Shown: one piece after another, positions 15,908-21,311 of the stretch | Numbering within the stretch: the first letter of the stretch is position 1 | Layout: every line of letters begins with the position of its first letter | Source of the DNA: a virus | Direction: 5' to 3' (one strand) | Virus record (IMG/VR): IMGVR_UViG_3300050015_000066 | Coordinates: 1 to 21,477 of that record | DNA length: 21,477 nt | Program-made: the position numbers and the translations under genes | The notes under the pieces: generated by a model | What the model was told of the DNA's origin: nothing | Seen by the model: only the letters and a program-made list of their open reading frames with translations | Database searches by the model: none

Positions 15908-17764
15908 TTATACTTTCGGCAACTCTTTAGTTTTATCAACCTTGTTAACTTTGGTGTTGGTGTCACCCAATAAACCAAGAATACAAACACCAACGACTTG
16001 CATAGCTTCACAATCGAAATAATGGTTGGCGACACCAGGTCGAGCCTTGTAAACCCACTCCGCCCTACCAGTTTGTTTGTTGATATCCCTTGTGAGTATC
16101 TCGCTATTCATTTGACGTTCATACTCTTCGTCATACTCGTTGTTTAACCATTTGCCTGTCTTGTCGTCTCTTAGGTGTACAAGTATATCTTTAACAGACC
16201 TACTTGAGGCCCAACGATAGACTGGACACGTAACACCTTTCTTACCTTGACCACTAGCAGGATCACCCCTTGTCTCTGGAGAATATAAACGTCTTGTATT
16301 ATCGGAATGCTGGAAGTCTCTATACTTATCACCTTTTAGAGCTGTCCAACCAACAACAGTTTTTAAACCATTAACAACCGCTTCATGGCTATATTCGCAA
16401 CACTTCTGGAACACCATAGTTTGTTGATAACCACAATCAATTAATACAAGCTGGTCTTTAATTTGGTTCTCTTGTTGTATCTTTCTAAGTTCTTCCCAGC
16501 TTGGTGCTCTACCACGTTTAATGCCCCTTGAAAAACTATTACTATCCCAACTTCTAATCACCCACCAAAACTCTTCAAAGTTGTCCTGACAGTCAATGGT
16601 CATAATGTTAACTTTGCCCCATGGTTTAGTTGTATCATAATCAGCCAACATTATTTTCTTCATTTCGACTTGCATATCTCTTTCATTAAAAGATTGAGCA
16701 AGTCTCTTCTGGTAGAACTCTTGCATAGGCTTGTCATTACCTTCCTGTTTTTTAATAGCTTTGGCCTGTAAGTATTCAATCGCCAATGTTGAAAATGGTA
16801 ACTCTATGTTAGCCATAGCATTCCAGCGAAATGATTTTGAATTAGGATTACCTTTAGTATTAGTACAGATATACTTGCCAGTATCGTTTAACATTCTTCT
16901 ATTAAGTGGAGTATCTTTGATTGAATGGTCGCAGTAATGACAAGATAACTTAACGGTCTTTGATAACTCTTCATAATTATATTCACCGTTTGGTTTTGTA
17001 GTTTCGTTTTTCGACCATGTTATACCACTATACTTGCCGTCTTCCCTTGGCTTATTGAAGTGGTAAGTTTGCTCTTTCTTACATGCTGGACATACCCAAC
17101 CCCACTCATAAATCGGTGACTTATCAAATTCAATAGACCAGTCGTCACCCGCTTGACCACCTTGGCTTAACAACAATATCTTATAGGTTGATAGGAAGTC
17201 ACCTATACGACTCTTAGCCTCACCAATGAAACCTTCTTTCCATAACCATACTTCGTCACCAACAATATACTTATAACCAGCGGATTGTAACCCCTTGATC
17301 TTAGCACCAGACAAGTATATTTTCATGTGTGGAAAAGTATAACGCTTCTTATTGATAATGCCCTTGGTCTGTTCTGGTATCATTACCTTGACTGGTGGAC
17401 ATGACATAAGAAGCGGTTGCATTCTTAGGTCACCCATTTTGTCAGCCATTTCGTCTGAAGATTGAATCCAACCAAATGTCCCTGCGTTATTCGCAATGGT
17501 ATGAAGCATGAATACTTCTGCTAATAATGTTTTGGCACACCTTGGAGAAGCCATGACATTGATTTGTCTTATGTTAGGATCAGCCAAAGCATTGAACGGC
17601 TCTATAAGATATCTACTTCTATCAACGGAGAACTTGCCGGGGATACTATAAGCAGAGTGTAGATTGACGTTATCACTAGCCCATTGATATATCGGTCTAT
17701 TATCTGGCAGTACTAAACCACCTTGAAATTCTGTTAACAATTCGTCTTGCCAGTTTGAAGTCAT
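15908..17764 (-). CDS. Terminase large subunit, GpA family (618 aa)
   Basis: The ATP-driven packaging motor and genome-cutting nuclease. The ATPase has a Walker A-like loop ASPRCAKT (72-79) and Walker B YIVGDE (166-171) followed by VW. A zinc-binding insertion has C225-x2-C228 (CPAC) and C275-x2-C278 (CHYC). The RNase H-like nuclease has Asp391 in NIMTIDCQD and Asp443 in LVLIDCGYQ. Near the C-terminus there is a GVANHYFDCE-like segment typical of GpA (HxxDCE). Length fits the family (about 600-680). It is overlapped at the start by the stop of a 39-codon ORF (ATGA), so translation is probably coupled. A leader AAAAAGAGAT is the only purine-rich one in the window. Confidence 0.97.
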   Translation of the reverse strand: MTSNWQDELLTEFQGGLVLPDNRPIYQWASDNVNLHSAYSIPGKFSVDRSRYLIEPFNALADPNIRQINVMASPRCAKTLLAEVFMLHTIANNAGTFGWIQSSDEMADKMGDLRMQPLLMSCPPVKVMIPEQTKGIINKKRYTFPHMKIYLSGAKIKGLQSAGYKYIVGDEVWLWKEGFIGEAKSRIGDFLSTYKILLLSQGGQAGDDWSIEFDKSPIYEWGWVCPACKKEQTYHFNKPREDGKYSGITWSKNETTKPNGEYNYEELSKTVKLSCHYCDHSIKDTPLNRRMLNDTGKYICTNTKGNPNSKSFRWNAMANIELPFSTLAIEYLQAKAIKKQEGNDKPMQEFYQKRLAQSFNERDMQVEMKKIMLADYDTTKPWGKVNIMTIDCQDNFEEFWWVIRSWDSNSFSRGIKRGRAPSWEELRKIQQENQIKDQLVLIDCGYQQTMVFQKCCEYSHEAVVNGLKTVVGWTALKGDKYRDFQHSDNTRRLYSPETRGDPASGQGKKGVTCPVYRWASSRSVKDILVHLRDDKTGKWLNNEYDEEYERQMNSEILTRDINKQTGRAEWVYKARPGVANHYFDCEAMQVVGVCILGLLGDTNTKVNKVDKTKELPKV

Positions 17765-17880
17765 ATCTCTTTTTCTATTTTAATCACATACACCACATTA
17801 TTGATAACAACTTTGGTTAACTCATTGATATTAACTTCTTTACACACACCGTTGATACAGATTCTTATAACTTCATTCAT
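17761..17880 (-). CDS. 39-aa micro-protein coupled to the large terminase
   Basis: The frame runs from ATG at 17878-17880 to TGA at 17761-17763, and the TGA overlaps the terminase ATG (ATGA). It starts 3 nt after the next upstream gene's stop. The protein begins MNEVIRICINGVCKEVNINEL and then has a Val/Ile-rich strand and a basic end. It resembles the neighbouring 56-aa protein over 17 positions (I-x-(V/I)-C-x-N-G-x-x-K-x-(I/V)-(D/N)-(V/I)-N-x-L). The perfect tiling between genes and this similarity argue that it is translated. The function is unknown. Confidence 0.6.
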   Translation of the reverse strand: MNEVIRICINGVCKEVNINELTKVVINNVVYVIKIEKEI

Positions 17881-17883
17881 AGG

Positions 17884-18054
17884 TTATTCAACTGGTATCA
17901 TACCAATATCTTTTAACTGTTTAACTGTTAAATATAGTTGTTCACCACCCATTCCACAAATACTAATCTTATCAGTATCGGATAGAGTGTTTACGTCAAT
18001 TTGTTTTGCTTTACCGTTATCACAAACGGTTATTATATTTGGTTGTTTATTCAT
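17884..18054 (-). CDS. 56-aa micro-protein, paralogue-like to the next ORF
   Basis: I chose the ATG at 18052-18054, which starts 4 nt after the small-terminase stop and has the usual AAATAACTATATG leader; a start at 18075 would overlap that gene. The protein contains IITVCDNGKAKQIDVNTL at residues about 6-23, related to residues 5-21 of the following 39-aa protein, then a CGMGG turn and a helix LTVKQLKDIG. It may be a small beta-sheet protein. It sits between the two terminase subunits, so a packaging accessory is possible, but no function can be assigned. Confidence 0.65.
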   Translation of the reverse strand: MNKQPNIITVCDNGKAKQIDVNTLSDTDKISICGMGGEQLYLTVKQLKDIGMIPVE

Positions 18055-18058
18055 ATAG

Positions 18059-18541
18059 TTATTTCCATTTATCAATTGGTTCCTTCATTATATTAATTAT
18101 TTCATAAGCGGTATCGATCATTACCAATCTCATTTTATCAACGTCCAACCCCAATAGCTTAGGTGGTAACTCTTGTGATAACTTAGATATCAATAGATTA
18201 GATTGTGCTGCGGATATTGATTTTAAGAATGATATAACGTCAGTCTTGTTAAGTGTATTCCTTTTATCCTCAGCGAGTTTAATCTCTTCCCTGTCAGCCT
18301 TAGCGGTCATTAACCTTGTCTTGGATTCGTTGTAATCAGATAGATTAATTGATAACAACAAGTCTTTATGTTGCTCATACCATGGCTTAAATATGGTCCA
18401 ATTGATTCTTCTACCGTCTGTAAAGCCAGGAGCATTACACTTTTTACATAGTTGAATGATATCTAACTCAATGCCAGTATCATTACTAAAACTGCCTTGA
18501 TCCTCATACACTATCTCACCGTTGCTATTTGGTTCCAACAT
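18059..18541 (-). CDS. Terminase small subunit candidate (160 aa)
   Basis: Nu1-like features: a middle region SKTRLMTAKADREEIKLAEDKRNTLN (residues about 73-98), the 'xxRLxxAKADxxExxLAxxRG' helix that lies between DNA-binding and oligomerisation parts in this family, followed by helices VISFLKSISAAQSNLLISKL and a C-terminal helix. The N-terminal half contains CKKCNAPGF and GRRINWTIFKPWYEQH, where a winged helix-turn-helix would be expected. It lies first in the late module and upstream of the GpA terminase, as in lambda. It would recognise the packaging site and deliver DNA to the large subunit. A TTGGACA box lies 16 nt upstream. Confidence 0.72.
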   Translation of the reverse strand: MLEPNSNGEIVYEDQGSFSNDTGIELDIIQLCKKCNAPGFTDGRRINWTIFKPWYEQHKDLLLSINLSDYNESKTRLMTAKADREEIKLAEDKRNTLNKTDVISFLKSISAAQSNLLISKLSQELPPKLLGLDVDKMRLVMIDTAYEIINIMKEPIDKWK

Positions 18542-18557
18542 ATGCTTAATTATGTTA

Positions 18558-18564
18558 TGTCCAA
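18558..18564 (-). promoter_or_regulatory. TTGGACA box before the terminase module
   Basis: TTGGACATAACATAATTAAG ends only 16 nt before the small-terminase ATG. A 12-bp perfect palindrome TATACATGTATA (18567-18578) lies directly upstream and could be an operator. Confidence 0.5.
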
Positions 18565-18566
18565 GA

Positions 18567-18578
18567 TATACATGTATA
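18567..18578. repeat. 12-bp perfect palindrome in the divergent region
   Basis: TATACATGTATA touches the TTGGACA box of the terminase module. A similar GATATACACATATG sequence lies at about 18595-18608. A possible operator for one or both directions. Confidence 0.45.
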
Positions 18579-18671
18579 ACCTATGCCCAATTATAGATAT
18601 ACACATATGATTATGTATCTGGTGTGTATAACGTTACTATGGATATCCAATGCTAAAATTATAATAAGTGA

Positions 18672-18875
18672 GTGAGTAGTGTAAAGAAAGCTTACAAATA
18701 CGTGAAAGCAGCTCTCACGGTCACCTACGCGAGTTTTACGTTAACGTTAAAAGAATACCTATACGGGCCATATCCCGTATTACAGTGGCCTATAGGCCCT
18801 ATTAGGATTGGATATAGGCAATCTTTATTGTTGTTTGTTGCGATTGTATCAACCATTTGTTTCTATTGCCTATGA
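18672..18875 (+). CDS. Doubtful small membrane protein (67 aa, GTG start)
   Basis: An open frame from GTG at 18672-18674 (an in-frame TGA lies directly before it, and there is no ATG) to TGA at 18873-18875. The product would have a basic N-terminus (VKKAYKYVK), a YGPYPVLQWPIGP stretch and a C-terminal hydrophobic segment SLLLFVAIVSTICFYCL that could span a membrane. Codons and base content differ from the neighbours, being richer in GC. Against it: the same bases form several perfect palindromes, which suggests selection on DNA or RNA structure instead of protein. No Shine-Dalgarno sequence or box precedes it. Confidence 0.28.
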   Translation: MSSVKKAYKYVKAALTVTYASFTLTLKEYLYGPYPVLQWPIGPIRIGYRQSLLLFVAIVSTICFYCL

Positions 18876-18950
18876 CAGTGATTAGACTTGTTGTTGATTG
18901 ATTTATATAATCAATTGTTTCGATTGTTGTATGTGTCATGGGCACCCATG
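18681..18950. repeat. Cluster of inverted repeats, GC-richer island
   Basis: Within 270 bp: CGTGA/TCACG around 18701-18719; ACGTTAACGT (18738-18747), a perfect palindrome; ATACGGG/CCCGTAT (18761-18767, 18774-18780; 6-nt loop); GGCCTATAGGCC (18787-18798), perfect; ATAGGCAAT/ATTGCCTAT (18814-18822, 18865-18873); TTGATT/AATCAA (18894-18899, 18909-18914); CATGGG/CCCATG (18937-18942, 18945-18950). Such density suggests a structured RNA, an origin or a protein-binding region. Confidence 0.6.
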
Positions 18951-19193
18951 CTAGCGGGTGGTGTCAAACTCTTCCAAGTTGAGTTGACCAATCGTTGTTT
19001 GTGGTTGACCATTTGGATTTGATTCAACACATAGTATTGTACTTAATTGACATGATATTGTTATCGTTGTATTTAATATACCTTTTGTATTGATTGGATA
19101 GGTTTGTATATTAACAGTTGATATATCATTACTGTTAATGATATCTGTTATTCTATCTATTAGAAGTTGTTTCTTTTTATTTGTGTTATTCAT
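18951..19193 (-). CDS. Small unknown protein (80 aa)
   Basis: The start ATG at 19191-19193 has the usual A/T-rich leader (GACAATAATATG). An alternative ATG at 19253 would give 100 residues but would overlap the preceding gene by 29 nt. The protein has a basic N-terminus, a helix LLIDRITDIINSND, and then beta strands (NIQTYPINTKGILNTTITISC). It ends LEEFDTTR. I recognise no family. It is the last of three small same-strand genes and ends at the edge of the palindrome cluster. Confidence 0.55.
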   Translation of the reverse strand: MNNTNKKKQLLIDRITDIINSNDISTVNIQTYPINTKGILNTTITISCQLSTILCVESNPNGQPQTTIGQLNLEEFDTTR

Positions 19194-19224
19194 ATTATTG
19201 TCTTTCTTTGATTGTATTAAATTG

Positions 19225-19452
19225 TTACACCAATTTTTTCTTTGAGTTGTCATATATTCCGTGTTCTATATTATCTATTATTTCATTTGGTATATTCTGT
19301 CTGATATATACCATACCGTCCGAATCACACCTGATAAACATGTTTGTATTTTTAATGTTATGATTTCGTAATATATCAACAATATCATTTATCACAATTA
19401 ACATTGGTTTATCTTCTTTTTTTATTTTTTTTAATATATCATTTATATTCAT
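19225..19452 (-). CDS. Small unknown protein (75 aa)
   Basis: A charged small protein: helix MNINDILKKIKKED, strand MLIVINDIVDIL, then NMFIRCDSDGMVYIRQNIP, which looks like a beta hairpin, and a basic end. No family is recognised. It begins one nucleotide after the stop of the upstream 36-aa ORF, so the two are probably translated together. Confidence 0.6.
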   Translation of the reverse strand: MNINDILKKIKKEDKPMLIVINDIVDILRNHNIKNTNMFIRCDSDGMVYIRQNIPNEIIDNIEHGIYDNSKKKLV

Positions 19453-19453
19453 A

Positions 19454-19564
19454 TTATTTCTTTCCTTTGTTATTTCCCAATGTTTTATCTATTGATTCAA
19501 CCAACTTCTTAGCTTCCTTAATAGCTTTATCAATTCTATCTTTAAATTCTTGATTTGTTTCCAT
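19454..19564 (-). CDS. 36-aa micro-protein
   Basis: The frame runs from ATG at 19562-19564 to TAA at 19454-19456, one base before the next ATG. The product is one Lys/Glu-rich amphipathic helix (EFKDRIDKAIKEAKKLVESI) with a GNNKGKK tail. Tight tiling with the next gene and similar codon use support it. It is divergent from the resolvase gene with 67 nt between the starts. The function is unknown. Confidence 0.5.
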   Translation of the reverse strand: METNQEFKDRIDKAIKEAKKLVESIDKTLGNNKGKK

Positions 19565-19605
19565 GTGTATAAATATGTTTTGATTTAACCAAAATCATTT
19601 TTATT

Positions 19606-19612
19606 TTGGACA
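19606..19612 (+). promoter_or_regulatory. TTGGACA box before the resolvase gene
   Basis: TTGGACATATTTTC lies on the plus strand 19 nt before the resolvase ATG. It is the only box on this strand that precedes a gene and its orientation follows the gene, supporting a directional element. Confidence 0.5.
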
Positions 19613-19631
19613 TATTTTCTATTTATGTTAT

Positions 19632-20150
19632 ATGACAACACAAATAGGATTAGATTGTTCAACTACCACCTGTGGTTATTCTATAAATGAAAATGGTGTA
19701 ATAGTATCAGCAGGATTTATTGATTTAACTTCTTTGAATACTACCAAGAATAAAGCATTCTATATTCTTAATGTTATAGACCCACTAATAAAACAATTTA
19801 ATGTTGGTGTTATCAATCTGGAAGCAGCAATGTCTGGTTTTCGTGGTGGAAAGACTTCACAACAAACTATAATTAAATTGGTTAGAATGAATTGTATTCT
19901 AGAATATGTTTTGATTGAAAAATATAAAGACACCAAAATCAATTTGGTTAATGTGTTATCTGCTAGGAAGCAATTGTTTGGTAAAGCTTTCGTAAAAGGT
20001 ATACCAGCAAAGAAATATGTCCAGATTGAACTTGATAAGCTTATGGGCTCATTAATCTATAAGTTCTTTGTATTTACTAAGAAAGGTAAACTGGATAAGC
20101 GAAACGAAGATTTGTTAGATTCAATAGTGTTATCATTATTCAACAGTTAA
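19632..20150 (+). CDS. RuvC-like Holliday junction resolvase (172 aa)
   Basis: A RNase H-fold nuclease. Motifs: IGLDCSTTTCGYS with the first catalytic Asp8, the VINLEAAMSG segment with Glu64, and a C-terminal NEDLLDSIVLS with Asp160/Asp163. These match the D-E-D-D arrangement of RuvC and related phage and poxvirus resolvases. The length is right for a complete protein. It should cut branched DNA made by recombination and replication so that the terminase can package it. The ATG at 19632 is the first in frame. It is the only convincing plus-strand gene. Its stop overlaps the stop of the convergent neighbour within TTAA. Confidence 0.85.
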   Translation: MTTQIGLDCSTTTCGYSINENGVIVSAGFIDLTSLNTTKNKAFYILNVIDPLIKQFNVGVINLEAAMSGFRGGKTSQQTIIKLVRMNCILEYVLIEKYKDTKINLVNVLSARKQLFGKAFVKGIPAKKYVQIELDKLMGSLIYKFFVFTKKGKLDKRNEDLLDSIVLSLFNS

Positions 20151-20377
20151 ATATAATATTGCATTCTTTGTTTTCTCATTTCTTGAATGGTATCATAATA
20201 TTCTTTTGAACAATGCTTTTTCAAATATATACCTTCAGGACTCTCTTCATATTGTTTAATTCTATATTCTATTCTAGAAAGCAATTGATACTCTTTATTT
20301 AATCTTATTTTTTGTTGTTTCTCTTTTTTTCTATGTAACTTTATAAAATGTTGTTTTATTTGTTTTGATTTCTTCAT
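20147..20377 (-). CDS. Small basic protein of unknown function (76 aa)
   Basis: A very basic helical protein: the first 26 residues hold about a dozen Lys/Arg (KKSKQIKQHFIKLHRKKEKQQK). It continues as a charged helix with YQLLSRIEYRIKQYEE, and ends with Tyr- and Gln-rich sequence. It could bind nucleic acid. Its stop overlaps that of the convergent resolvase gene. It lies 100 nt downstream of the putative structured RNA and may be transcribed with it. A 14-bp palindrome and a 9-bp hairpin occupy its leader. Confidence 0.6.
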   Translation of the reverse strand: MKKSKQIKQHFIKLHRKKEKQQKIRLNKEYQLLSRIEYRIKQYEESPEGIYLKKHCSKEYYDTIQEMRKQRMQYYI

Positions 20378-20390
20378 ATTGTTATGTTAC

Positions 20391-20404
20391 CAACTTTAAA
20401 GTTG
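20391..20404. repeat. 14-bp perfect palindrome upstream of the small basic gene
   Basis: CAACTTTAAAGTTG lies 13 nt before the ATG at 20377. It could be an operator or a short hairpin that hides the ribosome site. Confidence 0.5.
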
Positions 20405-20429
20405 TTTATCAAATTGTTATAAAATTTAT

Positions 20430-20457
20430 TTAATGCTTGTTGTAGGTTAAGCATTAA
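20430..20457 (-). terminator. 9-bp hairpin, weak terminator or leader element
   Basis: TTAATGCTT (20430-20438) and AAGCATTAA (20449-20457) form a perfect stem with a 10-nt loop. On the minus strand it is followed by ATAAATTTTAT, not a clean T run, so termination is uncertain. Confidence 0.35.
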
Positions 20458-20515
20458 GCAATGTATTATATATGTTATCTCTGAAGTATAAATGTCCTTG
20501 TTACAGGACGTATTA

Positions 20516-20565
20516 AAAAAAGAATATAAAAACCACATTTTAATATGATTCTTATATTCTTTTTT
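20516..20565 (-). terminator. 14-bp A/T stem with T run near the ncRNA 3' end
   Basis: On the minus strand AAAAAAGAATATAA (20552-20565) pairs perfectly with TTATATTCTTTTTT (20516-20529), across a 22-nt loop, followed by TTAATA. It may be the 3' terminator of the RNA or an internal helix; being A/T-rich on both arms it might act on either strand. Confidence 0.5.
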
Positions 20566-21026
20566 CCTTCAGAGAATATGTTATCTCCTTCGAGATTATC
20601 GTAATTCGGTTTATACTGGGTCCCCCTGTTTTCCGGAATCATTAACACTGATTCTTGATAATCTATTAATATTCCGTTAGTTTGAATTCTTCAACCTCAA
20701 ACACTGGAATATACTTTACCAATTAAACTCCATTAAATAGTTTTAAATTGATAATAATGGTCGGTCACACTACTCTTACATAGTTTTACTCACCATTAAA
20801 TATTTAGTGGAGCTCCTTTTGTTATTCTTCTATAAGAGGTTCCCATAAGAACCAGAGTCACGTTGTGTCTAAACATACTGTTGTGGTTTAGATTCACCTT
20901 TTGTAGGAGTGTTGGTATCATATAGATATTCAACCTTTGACTACAGAGAGTTTATTTTTGATATTCACCAGTAGCTTCCCTCGATCTACTGTTAACTACG
21001 ATAAGTGTTTAATTATATAAATAAAT

Positions 21027-21126
21027 TGGGCGAAATGTTAAGAAAAGAAACTGTGTGAAAAAAGAAGTAGAAGTCGTTAACACTCGCCCATAAAATTCTA
21101 ATACTACTACTTCATACTTTTCACAC
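21027..21126 (-). other. Interleaved inverted repeats forming a long H-type pseudoknot
   Basis: Stem 1: TGGGCGA (21027-21033) with TCGCCCA (21084-21090), continued by TGTTAA (21036-21041) with TTAACA (21077-21082): 13 pairs. Stem 2: GTGTGAAAA (21053-21061) with TTTTCACAC (21118-21126) and GAAGTAG (21064-21070) with CTACTTC (21107-21113): 16 pairs. The 5' arm of stem 2 lies in the loop of stem 1 and its partner lies outside, which is the pseudoknot order. Pairing holds for either strand. Confidence 0.75.
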
Positions 21127-21144
21127 TTATACATATAGTTTATT

Positions 21145-21151
21145 TGTCCAA
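21145..21151 (-). promoter_or_regulatory. TTGGACA box before the putative ncRNA
   Basis: TTGGACAAATAAAC lies 18 nt upstream of the pseudoknot. Nineteen nt after its TTG comes TAAGTGTG, one base from the Bacteroidota -7 consensus TAnnTTTG, so it could be a -33/-7 promoter; transcription would then start within the first pseudoknot arm. Confidence 0.5.
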
Positions 21152-21197
21152 AACGCTCAATTTATTTTAACTATTTTCATTATTTTAATTTAACAAT

Positions 21198-21224
21198 AAA
21201 AAAGCCCATACACAAGTATGGGCT
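21198..21224 (-). terminator. Strong intrinsic terminator of the gene at the right edge
   Basis: A perfect 9-bp stem AGCCCATAC/GTATGGGCT (21203-21211, 21216-21224) with a 4-nt loop is followed on the minus strand by TTTTTTATTG. It lies 87 nt after the stop of the gene that enters from the right and closes that transcript before the ncRNA. Confidence 0.85.
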
Positions 21225-21251
21225 AAAATAAATGAGTAACTAAGAAACGAA

Positions 21252-21275
21252 AGTGATATTAAATCACCTATCACT
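21252..21275 (-). repeat. Hairpin in the 3' region of the right-edge gene
   Basis: AGTGATA (21252-21258) and TATCACT (21269-21275) form a 7-bp stem with a 10-nt loop, between the stop codon at 21312 and the terminator. It might protect the mRNA end. Confidence 0.4.
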
Positions 21276-21311
21276 GTTAATATATATCAACTCAGAATCG
21301 AAAACAACATT

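Larger units (their letters stand above)
20478..21126 (-). ncRNA. Putative large structured non-coding RNA, about 600 nt
   Basis: No credible ORF covers this region, yet it is full of local base pairing. From the minus-strand 5' end: a long pseudoknot (21027-21126); CAGTAG/CTACTG (20969-20974, 20986-20991); TCTAAAC/GTTTAGA (20868-20874, 20886-20892); GGTTC/GAACC (20838-20842, 20849-20853); a bulged stem at about 20721-20750; GTTTGA/TCAAAC (20680-20685, 20697-20702); CGGAAT/ATTCCG (20634-20639, 20671-20676); an ATCTC-CTTC-GAGAT hairpin (20583-20597); and a three-way junction (20478-20575). A GC-rich CTGGGTCCCCCTG stands out at 20617-20629. A TTGGACA box (21145-21151) and an upstream terminator (21198-21224) isolate it as a unit. 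Direction is inferred from those. Large ornate RNAs such as GOLLD and ROOL occur in phages and are of similar size; I cannot recognise either by eye. Confidence 0.55.

Noticed and set aside
17801-18058. Plus-strand frame of 85 residues across the micro-gene region
   Set aside because: The minus-strand micro-genes tile this interval exactly and resemble each other; the plus frame has no support.
18951-19253. Longer 100-aa version of the small unknown gene
   Set aside because: Its first 20 codons overlap the preceding gene; the ATG at 19193 has the standard leader and avoids the overlap. Not excluded.
20478-21126. tmRNA, group I or group II intron as explanation of the structured region
   Set aside because: I found no tRNA-like end with a tag ORF, no group I P7 core, and no group II domain V-like GAGCCGTA hairpin. 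A covariance search is still needed.
21009-21134. Minus-strand ORF of 41 codons (starts MYKCEKYEVV) after the TTGGACA box
   Set aside because: It has a start 10 nt after the box, but the same bases form the 29-pair pseudoknot and the product is of biased random-looking composition; kept as a possibility only.
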